Of a stretch of 64,000 nt of DNA, positions 55,617 to 64,000 are shown in pieces. Origin of the DNA: Clostridium ihumii AP5 (lineage in GTDB: Bacteria; Bacillota; Clostridia; Clostridiales; Clostridiaceae); the NCBI RefSeq assembly GCF_000612845.1, contig NZ_CCAT010000046.1:81477-145476 (forward strand), in the 5' to 3' direction. Within the stretch, counting starts at the first letter, position 1, and each line of letters starts with the position of its first letter. The notes beneath the pieces were generated by a model, which saw nothing but the letters and a program-made list of their open reading frames with translations, searched no databases and was not told where the DNA came from. Position numbers and translations under genes: made by a program.

Positions 55617-57476
55617 ATGAAATTATTCGATAAATTTAAAAATAGCTATTTAGTAAATACATTATCAACCGTATACGAAAATCTAAAATTCGCTTATTGG
55701 GAAAATCTCCTTTTTGAAGCAATTTATAAAATTTTATCTATATGCCTTTTTATTCCCTTTGTCTCTTTAATATTTAATAAATTAATATCCTTATCCGGTT
55801 TTAATAGTTTAACCAATTCTGAGATTTTAAGGTTTGCACTTAGTAAATATGGTCTTCTTTCATTATTAGTTCTTAGTCCTATAATGATGATTTTTATTTT
55901 TCTTGAATTCTCAGTTCTGATAATAATTTCTTATTTTAGTAATAAAAAAAAGAAAATAAACTTAGTTTCGGCATTAAAAAAATCATTTTTTAACATAAAA
56001 CCACTTTTTGCAGTAGGTGCTTTACAGATGGGATTATATTTAATACTTCTTGTTCCATTATTTAATTTTGGAGCTAGTTCATCAGTACTTCCTTCATTAT
56101 CTATTCCAAGGTTTGTATCTGGTGAATTGAGAAAAACATTTGTAGGTACATTATTATATTTTGGATTAATAATATTAATTTTATATTTTAATATAAGATG
56201 GATATATTCCATACATGTAATACTTTTAGAAGGTGCCAAAAGTTTTAAAGTTGCAGCTAAAAGAAGTAGCCAGATTGTAAAAAAGAACTATTTAAAAACA
56301 TTACTAATGTTAATACTTTCAATATTAATTTTTTTAATAAGTTTCGTAATCCTTGCATTCATTTTAGTTTTTATAGCTTGTTTTTTCATTTGGATTTTCA
56401 ACAAGAATTTAAGTCATAAACTTGCTCCAACAATTGTTTTTATTATTTGCTTAAGTCTATATTATTTATTAATGACAATAACTACTCCAATAATAATTAA
56501 TACTTTAACTAAACTATATTTAGATCACTGTGATAAAGAAAATATATGTATTGATAATATAACTTTTACAGAAAAGGATAAAAAACAAAGCTTTGTAGTC
56601 AAACATAAAAGTTTAATTCTATCATTATTTATATTTCCTGCAATTCTCATAATGCTTACAGTTTCCATAGTTGTTGATAGTCAAATCATTTTTCTAATAA
56701 ATGATAAACTTAATACATTTGATGTTATGGCCCATAGAGGATATATAAAATATGGTGTTGAAAATACCATTGAATCCATAGATGCTGCTATAAATTCTAA
56801 TGCAGATTATGCTGAAATTGACTTGCTTCAAAGCAAAGATGGCAATATTGTAGTTATACATGATAATAACTTGAAACGATTAGCAAAAGAAAACTTAAAT
56901 GTATCTGATTTAACATTGTCAGAACTTAAAAATATTAAGCTATATCAAGATAATTTTGAAGGTGAAATAAGTACATTAGATGAAGTGCTTAAGTATAGTA
57001 AAGGTAAAATCAAACTCAATTTAGAGCTTAAACTTCATGGAAATGAAAAAGATTTTATAGAAAAATTTCTATCTATATTAGATAAGAATGATTTCTATAA
57101 TGAATGTATAGTTCAATCTACAAACTATGATATTTTAAAAGAAGTAAAATCAAAATGTCCTAAACTTAAAGTTGGATATATAGTACTTACTGGATTTCCT
57201 AAAGTTGAATTTTTAGATGTGGATTTTTTATCTGTTGAAGAATCTGTTGTAAATAAAAAATTAATTTTAGCATCTAAACTATTAAACAAAGATATTTATG
57301 TTTGGACTGCAAATGATTCTACATCTATACAAGAATATTATTATATGGGTGTTGATGGTGTAATAACGGATGAAGTAGATATTGCAAAATCATCAATAAA
57401 ATCAATAAAGGAAGAATCTTTAATATCTGAACTTTATGATTTAATTAATTCTAACTTAAAACTAAAAAACTTATAA
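55617..57476 (+). CDS. Membrane-bound glycerophosphodiester phosphodiesterase
   Basis: 619 aa. N-terminal half has about eight membrane segments (glycerophosphoryl diester phosphodiesterase membrane domain); the C-terminal 240 residues are a GDPD catalytic domain with the HRG...ENT pattern in MAHRGYIKYGVENT, AEIDLLQSKDG and VVIHDNNLKRL. It hydrolyses glycerophosphodiesters to glycerol-3-phosphate and alcohol, perhaps feeding the nearby glp operon. The ORF begins at 55521, but GAGGT just before the ATG at 55617 and the family N-terminus set the start there. Confidence 0.93.
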   Translation: MKLFDKFKNSYLVNTLSTVYENLKFAYWENLLFEAIYKILSICLFIPFVSLIFNKLISLSGFNSLTNSEILRFALSKYGLLSLLVLSPIMMIFIFLEFSVLIIISYFSNKKKKINLVSALKKSFFNIKPLFAVGALQMGLYLILLVPLFNFGASSSVLPSLSIPRFVSGELRKTFVGTLLYFGLIILILYFNIRWIYSIHVILLEGAKSFKVAAKRSSQIVKKNYLKTLLMLILSILIFLISFVILAFILVFIACFFIWIFNKNLSHKLAPTIVFIICLSLYYLLMTITTPIIINTLTKLYLDHCDKENICIDNITFTEKDKKQSFVVKHKSLILSLFIFPAILIMLTVSIVVDSQIIFLINDKLNTFDVMAHRGYIKYGVENTIESIDAAINSNADYAEIDLLQSKDGNIVVIHDNNLKRLAKENLNVSDLTLSELKNIKLYQDNFEGEISTLDEVLKYSKGKIKLNLELKLHGNEKDFIEKFLSILDKNDFYNECIVQSTNYDILKEVKSKCPKLKVGYIVLTGFPKVEFLDVDFLSVEESVVNKKLILASKLLNKDIYVWTANDSTSIQEYYYMGVDGVITDEVDIAKSSIKSIKEESLISELYDLINSNLKLKNL

Positions 57477-57509
57477 AAAAATGAATAAATTTATTTATTC
57501 ATTTTTTTT
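57475..57509 (+). terminator. Terminator of the GDPD gene
   Basis: AAAAAATGAATAAAT pairs with ATTTATTCATTTTTT around a minimal loop, immediately at the stop codon, ending in T8. Confidence 0.85.
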
Positions 57510-57646
57510 ATATTAAATTAATATTTTATTAAAATACATATTATTTTTTTTTGCCCTAATTGCAGGCTTTCCTTTGTTGTAATCGTTTATGCTTATTTAT
57601 TTCTCATAAGACTTTTTTTGTATAAAAAAGTATATTTATTCATAGT

Positions 57647-57720
57647 TTTATGCATAAACAAATGTATAATTTGTATTATTATAAATTTTATTAGCAAAAG
57701 TACTGGATTTTATGCATAAA
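57647..57720. promoter_or_regulatory. Two identical palindromes upstream of yjiH
   Basis: TTTATGCATAAA occurs at 57647-57658 and 57709-57720, each preceded by T. Both are perfect palindromes, and their centres are 62 bases apart, about six helical turns. This suggests paired operator sites for a dimeric or hexameric regulator acting on the gene starting at 57781. An ArgR-type box is possible but only a guess. The rest of the 304-base gap shows nothing else. Confidence 0.5.
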
Positions 57721-57780
57721 TTATATTATTATAAGTATAAATCAAATGAATATTTATAAACAAAGGAGGAATAATTTATT

Positions 57781-59139
57781 ATGTTATATGAAAACAAACT
57801 AAAGCACTCTCTAAAAAATATATTTTTATTTATTGTACCCTCGTTAATAGGAATTTTACTTTTTATGACACCTATTATTTATAAAAATGAAATGACGATA
57901 CCTGTGGCGATATTGTCTAGATCAGTAAGTTCTGCAGTATCTAATATAGCACCTTACATAATTTGTTCTTTAATTTCTATTTCATTTATTATTGCCGCTA
58001 TCACAAAAATATTTAAACCTAAGTTTGTGTTAAATAATAAATTCTTAAACTCGCTTTTTAATATATCACCAGTATGGTTTTTTTGTAGATTTTTAGGAAT
58101 GATATTTGTACTATCTGCTACATTTAAAATTGGACCTGAGTTTATTTGGTCTTCAGATACAGCTGGTCTTTTATTAAATGATTTATTACCTATTTTATTT
58201 TCTGTATTTATTTTTGCAGGATTATTCTTACCACTGTTATTAAACTTTGGACTTTTAGAATTTGTAGGTACATTTTGTAGTAAAATTATGAGACCTATTT
58301 TTAAATTACCAGGAAGATCATCTATAGATTGTATTACATCTTGGCTTGGTGATGGAACTATTGGAGTTTTACTTACAAGTAAGCAATACGAAGATGGATT
58401 TTATACAGCAAAAGAAGCTTCAATTATTAGTACAAGCTTTTCTGCCGTTTCTATAACATTTAGTTTAGTGGTAATCGCTCAAGTTGGACTTTCAAATATG
58501 TTTTTACCATTTTATCTAACAGTTACTTTATGTGGAATACTAGTTGCCATAATAGTTCCTCGTATACCTCCACTTTCTAGAAAACCAGATACATATTTCA
58601 ATAATGCAAAACAAAAAGACAGTGAAGTAATACCTGAAAATTATACTTGTTTTAGTTGGGCATTAGAACAAGCTGTTAAAAAAGCAAGTACAAACTCTAG
58701 TTTCAGTGCAGTTGTACTTGATGGAGTAAAAAATGTTTTAGATATGTGGTTAGGGGTAATTCCTATAGTTATGGCAATTGGTACTATAGCCTTAATTATC
58801 GCTACATATACTAAGTTTTTTCAAATACTAGGTATACCATTTATTCCAATCTTAAATCTTTTAGGTGTACCCGAAGCAGCAGCAGCTTCTCAAACTTTTA
58901 TAGTTGGATTTGCTGATATGTTTTTACCAACTGTTATAGGTAGCACAATAGCTAGTCCATTAACTAGATTTGTTATTGCTTGTACTTCTGTAACACAACT
59001 TATATATATGTCTGAAATAGGTGGCCTTATATTAGGTTCCAAAATACCAGTTTCTTTAAAAGACTTATTTATAATATTTATAGAAAGGACTCTTATTTCA
59101 TTACCTATAATAACAATAATTGCACACATATTATTTTAA
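57781..59139 (+). CDS. YjiH family membrane protein (nucleoside-recognition/gate domain)
   Basis: 452 aa with about ten to eleven membrane segments. Gate-domain-like blocks around SWLGDGTIGVLLTSKQYEDG and FADMFLPTVIGSTIASPLTR match the YjiH family. Substrate unknown; the family is related to nucleoside transporters and spore maturation proteins in fold only. Start ATG has GGAGGAATAATTTATT. Two palindromes lie 60-135 bases upstream, so expression is probably regulated. A bidirectional terminator follows. Confidence 0.85.
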   Translation: MLYENKLKHSLKNIFLFIVPSLIGILLFMTPIIYKNEMTIPVAILSRSVSSAVSNIAPYIICSLISISFIIAAITKIFKPKFVLNNKFLNSLFNISPVWFFCRFLGMIFVLSATFKIGPEFIWSSDTAGLLLNDLLPILFSVFIFAGLFLPLLLNFGLLEFVGTFCSKIMRPIFKLPGRSSIDCITSWLGDGTIGVLLTSKQYEDGFYTAKEASIISTSFSAVSITFSLVVIAQVGLSNMFLPFYLTVTLCGILVAIIVPRIPPLSRKPDTYFNNAKQKDSEVIPENYTCFSWALEQAVKKASTNSSFSAVVLDGVKNVLDMWLGVIPIVMAIGTIALIIATYTKFFQILGIPFIPILNLLGVPEAAAASQTFIVGFADMFLPTVIGSTIASPLTRFVIACTSVTQLIYMSEIGGLILGSKIPVSLKDLFIIFIERTLISLPIITIIAHILF

Positions 59140-59143
59140 ATAG

Positions 59144-59190
59144 AAAAAGCTAATGTAACTTATTTAAGTCACATTAGCTTTATTTTTTTA
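59144..59190. terminator. Bidirectional terminator
   Basis: AAAGCTAATGTAACT (59146-59160) pairs with AAGTCACATTAGCTTT with one mismatch; A run left, T run right. Located between convergent genes. Confidence 0.85.
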
Positions 59191-60066
59191 TTCATCATAA
59201 AAATCTAAATAACTATGTTTTTCTCCGTCTTTTTGCCACCCAAGTATAGCATCCATGTTTACATTTTGAGCCGCTCTAAATATTGATTTATCAACATCTT
59301 TAAAGTTTTTCTTAATGTCTGCTATCATGTCTTTTATTTCAAATCTCTTATTACCTATCTTTTTAGCGGCTACCATACAAGCACAATTTAATGGCCATAT
59401 ACCACTATTTTGTATATATTTTTGTATATACGTCTCTTCAACATAATAAAGTGGTCTTATAAGTTCTAAACCCTCAAAGTTGCTAGCCTTTAATTTAGGA
59501 AGCATTGTTTTAAAGTTACCTGCATATAAAACATTCAGCATAGTAGTTTCTATAACATCATTAAAATGATGACCTAGTGCAAGTTTATTACATCCTAATT
59601 CTTGAGCTTTAGAATATAATGCACCTCTACGCATTCTAGCACACATATAGCATGGATATTCTTTTGCTATATCATCAACAATTTTAAATATCCCTGAATC
59701 AAAAATATGTATTGGTATTTCTAAATACTCACAGTTATCAATTAATAATTTTTTTATATCTTCATGATAACCAGGATCCATAGCAATAAACTCTAATTCA
59801 AAATTCATTTGACCATGTCTTTTAAGCTCTTGAAAGCATTTTGCCATTACTAAACTATCTTTTCCACCAGAAATAGCAACAGCTATCTTATCGCCTTCTT
59901 CAACTAATTGATAATCTTTTATTGCTTTTATAAATTTAGACCATATAGTTTTTCTATACTTTTTTATTAAACTTCTTTCAATTTCCTTAATAGGTCTTCT
60001 CTCATTAAAAGGAACTAGAACTTCACAGCCACTCCCTGCTAATCCTTCCTTATTTTCCTCGCTCAC
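59188..60066 (-). CDS. TtcA-like PP-loop ATPase, tRNA sulfurtransferase type
   Basis: 292 aa. PP-loop SGGKDSLVMAK (about residues 67-77), CxxC in CYMCARMRRG and a third Cys in NCACMVAAKK correspond to the Fe-S ligands of TtcA, which forms 2-thiocytidine in tRNA. GHHFNDVIETT is another family block. Whether this branch modifies C32 of tRNA or another position is not certain. A GTG at 60075 opens the ORF; GAGGTG, which contains that codon, is spaced 6 bases from a GTG at 60066, so I use the latter. Confidence 0.85.
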   Translation of the reverse strand: MSEENKEGLAGSGCEVLVPFNERRPIKEIERSLIKKYRKTIWSKFIKAIKDYQLVEEGDKIAVAISGGKDSLVMAKCFQELKRHGQMNFELEFIAMDPGYHEDIKKLLIDNCEYLEIPIHIFDSGIFKIVDDIAKEYPCYMCARMRRGALYSKAQELGCNKLALGHHFNDVIETTMLNVLYAGNFKTMLPKLKASNFEGLELIRPLYYVEETYIQKYIQNSGIWPLNCACMVAAKKIGNKRFEIKDMIADIKKNFKDVDKSIFRAAQNVNMDAILGWQKDGEKHSYLDFYDE

Positions 60067-60190
60067 ATTAAACACCTCACTTATTTATAAAATTCTATAG
60101 TAATTTTTAATACAATCTTTTCATATGTTTTATCTAAAATATTATAGCATTTATACTTATTTTTGTCCTCTTAAGGTTCCAATCTTAAAT

Positions 60191-61330
60191 TTAATACTTT
60201 ATATTCTTTACAGACATATCTTGAAAATATGTATTTGCATTATAAAGCATTAACATCTCACCTATTTCATTTTCTTCTATTAGTTTAGATAAGTCTTCTT
60301 TATAATATCTTAAATCTACCATATATATTTCACTAAAATGTTCTATCAAAAATGGTACAAATGAATTCGCATAAGAATCTTTTAATATAATAAGTTTTCT
60401 ATCCTCATCTGATTCTGTTGTTATCTTTACTAATGGATGATTTCCATCTTGAAAAACAGTATACTTATCTTTTTTTTCTAAGTTCTTCATTTCATATAAA
60501 GATTCACTTTTCTTATCTTCTAATGTGTATTCAACTTTTATATTTTCATCTTGACGATTTTTATATTTATAAAGATTTATATCATCTGCTTCCACATTTC
60601 TAAAGTTTCCTTTTGAATATAGTGAACCTAAAAATTCATCTGTTACTTTCATTTTTTCAAATTTACTTTTTGGTGTAGCTGTAAATCCCATATACTTTGA
60701 TAGCTCTTCATATGCATAATAAGCTCCATCAGTTGTCCAATGATGATCTGTTTTATAGTATATATACTCATCATTTTTTGATTTTAATTTATTGTATATA
60801 TCTACAAATTCTATATCCTTATTTAATCCATCTTCAAATTCAGAAATAACATCTTTTTGACTAGGTTCAACCACATACCTTGGTAACTTATCACTGTTTA
60901 TTTCTACAGAAGTAGGTGCTATTATAACATACTTCTTCAATTCTTTAGATTCATTATCCAATTTATTTAAAGCTTTAACTCTATCTTCTATATCTTTATC
61001 TTGAGGATTTTTAAATTTTTCAAGTAGATAGTCATCTTTACCTAAATAAACATCATTGCTTTCTTTTTTTCCCATAAATTTATCACAGTTTGACTTTAAT
61101 TCTACCCAAAAATCTCTAAATGCAAACTGATCTGATATATACTTTTCATATTTCTTAGTAAAATCTCCTTTTAATAAAGATTTAACAGAAAACTTAGGTC
61201 GTTGTTCAAGCATTCTATTTTCTTGTTCAGAAAAATCTTTGCTTGGAGTTATAACATTTAAAATTACAATTATAATAAAAAATATTATAAATACTAACGC
61301 AATTATTCTTTTCAATGCTTTTTTATTCAA
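60191..61330 (-). CDS. DHHW-motif (AlgJ/AlgX-like) protein, putative O-acylation partner of MBOAT
   Basis: 379 aa from a TTG start. One N-terminal membrane anchor (about residues 8-28), then an extracytoplasmic SGNH-like domain with the DHHW motif TDHHWTTDGAYYAYEE (Asp195, His196) and the nucleophile Ser in LKDSYANSFVPF. With the adjacent MBOAT it should move acetyl or another acyl group onto an outer polymer. The ORF runs further to 61381, but AGAGAGGTG stands 6 bases before the TTG at 61330. Start is 13 bases past the MBOAT stop. Confidence 0.85.
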   Translation of the reverse strand: MNKKALKRIIALVFIIFFIIIVILNVITPSKDFSEQENRMLEQRPKFSVKSLLKGDFTKKYEKYISDQFAFRDFWVELKSNCDKFMGKKESNDVYLGKDDYLLEKFKNPQDKDIEDRVKALNKLDNESKELKKYVIIAPTSVEINSDKLPRYVVEPSQKDVISEFEDGLNKDIEFVDIYNKLKSKNDEYIYYKTDHHWTTDGAYYAYEELSKYMGFTATPKSKFEKMKVTDEFLGSLYSKGNFRNVEADDINLYKYKNRQDENIKVEYTLEDKKSESLYEMKNLEKKDKYTVFQDGNHPLVKITTESDEDRKLIILKDSYANSFVPFLIEHFSEIYMVDLRYYKEDLSKLIEENEIGEMLMLYNANTYFQDMSVKNIKY

Positions 61331-61343
61331 CACTATCACCTCT

Positions 61344-62750
61344 CTAAAACCTAAAGTATAAAAATGGATTGTACGTTTCATTTACTAAGTATGCCACTGC
61401 TACAATTAATATAATTGTATAAATTACTGGTACTACAAATAATTTTGCAGTAGTATATTTTTTCTTAATAAACTTAATTATTTTCGTAGGTATAGATGTT
61501 GAACATATTATAAGCACTATTATTAAGCCTATATTTGCCTCTAAGTAATACATAGTCATACTATCTATCATTGGATTATTTCCAAATCCAAACATAACTT
61601 TTATGTAATCTAATGCACCCTTTAAAGTCTCTACATCAAAGAATACCCATCCAATTATCACTAGTATCATAGTATAAATATTAGCAATAAATTTAGGTGC
61701 TTTTTCTAACCATTTCAATAAGAAATTTTTTTCTATAACTAAAATAACACCGAAGTATAATCCCCAAACAATAAAGTTCCAACTTGCTCCATGCCAAAGT
61801 CCAGTAAGAAACCATACTACAAATAAATTCCTTAAATGCTTAGCTGTAGAAACTCTATTTCCTCCTAAAGGTATGTATACATATTCTCTAAACCACGAAC
61901 CTAGTGATATGTGCCATCTGCGCCAAAATTCTGTGATACTCTTTGATACATATGGATAATTGAAGTTTTGCATAAAATCAAATCCAAGCATTTTTCCAAG
62001 GCCTATTGCCATGTCTGAGTATCCACTAAAATCAAAGTATATTTGGAATGTAAATGCTATTATTCCAAGCCAAGCTCCTATTACTGTAATATCACTTATA
62101 GGCATTGCCTTTATAGTTGTCCATAAAAATCCTATATTATTAGCAAGTAATACTTTTTTACCAAGTCCTACTATAAAGAGTTCAGCACCTTCACCAAACT
62201 TATCTAAAGTTTCTACTCTTTTATCTATTTGCTTTGCAACTTCACCATATTTTACAATTGGACCTGCAACCAATTGTGGAAACATTGTAACATATGCTCC
62301 AAAAGAGATTATATTTTTCTGAACAGGTACCTTATTTAAATACACGTCAATTGTATATGACATTGTTTGAAATGTATAAAAAGATATCCCAACTGGTAAC
62401 GGTAATGTTTTTGCTGTTAAGCTAAGATTAAATATTCCATTAATATTTTCAATAAAGAATCCATAGTACTTAAAGAATGCTAGAATTCCTAAATTAATAA
62501 CCATTGATAAAATAAGTATTGTCCTAGCTTTATTTTTATCTTCCCTATACTTACTTATTAAAATACCATTAGTATAATCAAAAACCGTTGAAAATAACAT
62601 TATTACTATATATACTGGTTCCCCCCAAGCATAAAATATAAGACTAAATATAAGTAGTGCTAAATTCTTAAACTTTCTAGGAACTATATAATAAACCAAT
62701 AATGTTATTGGTAAAAATATAAATAAAAATATTAAGCTACTAAATACCAT
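61344..62750 (-). CDS. MBOAT-family O-acyltransferase (AlgI/DltB-like)
   Basis: 468 aa, about eleven membrane segments. MBOAT core: TEFWRRWHISLGSWFREYVY (His280) and the catalytic His320 in GLWHGASWNF. It transfers an acyl group across the membrane for polymer O-acetylation (alginate, peptidoglycan, teichoic acid or exopolysaccharide in various bacteria). The target is not shown by the sequence; no dltA/dltC genes are adjacent, so D-alanylation is less likely. Gene order with the DHHW protein, DUF4358 lipoprotein and SGNH hydrolase suggests one system. Start ATG follows AGGTGGG. Confidence 0.92.
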   Translation of the reverse strand: MVFSSLIFLFIFLPITLLVYYIVPRKFKNLALLIFSLIFYAWGEPVYIVIMLFSTVFDYTNGILISKYREDKNKARTILILSMVINLGILAFFKYYGFFIENINGIFNLSLTAKTLPLPVGISFYTFQTMSYTIDVYLNKVPVQKNIISFGAYVTMFPQLVAGPIVKYGEVAKQIDKRVETLDKFGEGAELFIVGLGKKVLLANNIGFLWTTIKAMPISDITVIGAWLGIIAFTFQIYFDFSGYSDMAIGLGKMLGFDFMQNFNYPYVSKSITEFWRRWHISLGSWFREYVYIPLGGNRVSTAKHLRNLFVVWFLTGLWHGASWNFIVWGLYFGVILVIEKNFLLKWLEKAPKFIANIYTMILVIIGWVFFDVETLKGALDYIKVMFGFGNNPMIDSMTMYYLEANIGLIIVLIICSTSIPTKIIKFIKKKYTTAKLFVVPVIYTIILIVAVAYLVNETYNPFLYFRF

Positions 62751-62805
62751 ATTTTATCCCACCTTAAATATTTACTTTTCATATTTTTGCTCCAAAACTC
62801 TTAAT

Positions 62806-63288
62806 TTATTTTAAGGAATCTTCAAATGCTCCCTCTATCTCTTCACTATCTTTAGATACTGCTACTAATATGTACTTACCTTCTGATTCTATAACTTTAT
62901 TTTCAATTAGAAAATATTCCTCTGGAAGATATGTTTTAAATTCTTCTCCACTTTCATTTATTTTATTTTCTATTTGTGATTTTATATCATCTACCTTATC
63001 TTCATCTTTAACTTTAATAACTGCTACTTGATTTGCTTGTAAATTTGTTGTTGGCATATAGTATGCAAATTCTTCTACATCACTTGCATCAACTCCAACC
63101 AAATCGGTTAACTTTTCCTCATTACCTTCTTTCATAGAATCAAGTTTTACTGAATCCTTAATATTGTTCATTACTTCTTCAGTTGTGGGATTTTTCGTAC
63201 TATTACTTCCACATGCAGTTAATAGTCCCATAGATAATATTGCTCCTAATGTAATAGATATAACCTTTTTTAATTTTCCTTTTGTCAT
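62806..63288 (-). CDS. DUF4358 lipoprotein
   Basis: 160 aa. Lipobox LLTACG (Cys26) after a hydrophobic leader. The rest matches DUF4358 in character: charged helices, DASDVEEFAYYMP and ANQVAVIKVKDED. Function unknown; such lipoproteins often accompany MBOAT/SGNH surface-modification genes. It lies between the SGNH hydrolase and the MBOAT gene on the same strand (43 and 55-base gaps). Good Shine-Dalgarno AAGGAG. Confidence 0.82.
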   Translation of the reverse strand: MTKGKLKKVISITLGAILSMGLLTACGSNSTKNPTTEEVMNNIKDSVKLDSMKEGNEEKLTDLVGVDASDVEEFAYYMPTTNLQANQVAVIKVKDEDKVDDIKSQIENKINESGEEFKTYLPEEYFLIENKVIESEGKYILVAVSKDSEEIEGAFEDSLK

Positions 63289-63331
63289 TTTCCCATTCTC
63301 CTTACAAATGAAATATATTTTTAATAATTTA

Positions 63332-64000
63332 TTATAAATTGTTTTTTATATCATCTAACCAAACATTGTAAAAATCAGCTTTAACATGTTTACCATCAGG
63401 TTCAAACAAACTTTCATTTGCTTTTAAACCTTTAGATATGTCTATATAATTTATATTTTTTTCAACACACATGCTTAAAATCATTGTGTTTACTTCATCT
63501 ATTCTTGCATTTGTTAAATTCAAACTTGCATCTTCTGCCGAAGATGCTATTGGAAGCACAGATTGTACATAAATATGAGCTTCTGGAACTTCTTTTTTTA
63601 TGTTTTCTATTAAATTAGAATAACTCATAATAAAATCTTCATTGTTTTGAAAATTAACTAAGTCATTCATTCCATATAGGATAAAAATATTTTTAGGATT
63701 TATATCTTTTACAGAACTTATGTACTCCATTGCTTTAATTGTTGTATCACCTTTTTTAGCTAAAATCCTGTTTGAGTCTACAAGACTATAAAATGAAAAA
63801 CCTTCTGTTATCGAATCTCCTAGAAAAACAGATGTACTTAAAAAATTTTCCTTTGATTCATTTTTATTCTCAGTCACCTCTGAATCTTTCTTAATTTCCT
63901 CTGCATCTGCAGTTCTAACTTTCTCTTTACTATCATCTATTTCCTTAGTTCTTTCTTCCGTTTGTTTATCCATAGCTGCTTTTTTGCTATACATTATCTC
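63332..64000 (-). CDS. SGNH/GDSL-family hydrolase (5' end beyond window)
   Basis: At least 220 aa; the frame stays open to the last base, so the N-terminus, probably with a membrane anchor, is outside. SGNH blocks: FLGDSITEGF (Ser), the Gly block at ILAKKGDTTIKA, GMNDLV (Asn) and DGKHVKADFYN (Asp, His). A Lys/Glu/Asp-rich spacer precedes the catalytic domain. Likely an acyl-transferase or esterase acting on the same surface polymer as the MBOAT system downstream in the operon. Confidence 0.85.
   Translation of the reverse strand, partial: EIMYSKKAAMDKQTEERTKEIDDSKEKVRTADAEEIKKDSEVTENKNESKENFLSTSVFLGDSITEGFSFYSLVDSNRILAKKGDTTIKAMEYISSVKDINPKNIFILYGMNDLVNFQNNEDFIMSYSNLIENIKKEVPEAHIYVQSVLPIASSAEDASLNLTNARIDEVNTMILSMCVEKNINYIDISKGLKANESLFEPDGKHVKADFYNVWLDDIKNNL

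Noticed and set aside
60170..60200. Segment AGGTTCCAATCTTAAATTT resembling the left end of the dispersed repeat
   Set aside because: Only one worn terminus is present and the rest does not match; similarity too short.

Overview
The window is AT-rich and reads as the chromosome of an anaerobic, spore-forming, probably motile Clostridium (sensu stricto type). It carries germination genes (Csp subtilases, SleC), spore photoproduct lyase, several radical-SAM and Fe-S proteins, two ferredoxins and two chemoreceptors. Genes lie mostly on the minus strand in short operons separated by strong hairpin-plus-T-run terminators. I saw no rRNA, tRNA, CRISPR array, complete insertion sequence or prophage.

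Regions. (1) 0.1-2.6 kb: a MITE-like repeat, then an ECF sigma factor translationally coupled to a DUF4179 membrane protein (likely anti-sigma). (2) 2.6-13 kb: a dCache chemoreceptor, SplB, a YkvI-type transporter, an unknown membrane protein, a PflA-like radical-SAM protein, an H-NOX chemoreceptor and a two-component system. (3) 13.3-22.1 kb: a germination locus with SleC, a fused CspBA and CspC, interrupted by a double-cubane-cluster reductase and a DUF3343 protein. (4) 22.2-30.8 kb: an XRE/S24-like regulator, DUF3783, cyclophilin, an output-less Cache sensor, unknown proteins, glutamate racemase, and a P-loop (UvrD-like) protein fused to a LexA-type self-cleavage domain. (5) 30.9-36.1 kb: a pentapeptide-repeat K+ channel, two ferredoxins, a 47-aa membrane protein and two rhodanese lipoproteins. 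(6) 36.3-41.4 kb: a plus-strand six-gene operon with both 'rSAM/selenodomain-associated' transferases, a kinase-like protein, a CCG-domain Fe-S protein, a TVP38 membrane protein and a nucleoside hydrolase. (7) 41.6-47.6 kb: an M-box Mg2+ riboswitch, a 31-codon leader ORF and mgtA, convergent with a Zn/Cd-type P-ATPase that has a His/Cys-rich linker and an ArsR-like operator. (8) 47.7-55 kb: a PfkB kinase, the glycerol operon (glpP, glpK, glpA, GlpB-like, DUF1667) with a probable GlpP-controlled terminator, and a free-standing ATP-cone. (9) 55.2-64 kb: a membrane GDPD phosphodiesterase, a YjiH transporter behind two identical palindromes, a TtcA-like enzyme, and a cell-surface O-acylation cluster (DHHW protein, MBOAT, DUF4358 lipoprotein, SGNH hydrolase) running off the window end.

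The most unusual items are the UvrD-LexA fusion, the shared RETEVK motif in SleC and at the CspB/CspA junction, the leader ORF with a long-range inverted repeat between the M-box and mgtA, and the six-gene operon that has 'arsenosugar' transferases but no ArsM or ArsS. Start codons were moved from the longest ORF where a Shine-Dalgarno sequence clearly favoured an internal start; each case is noted.
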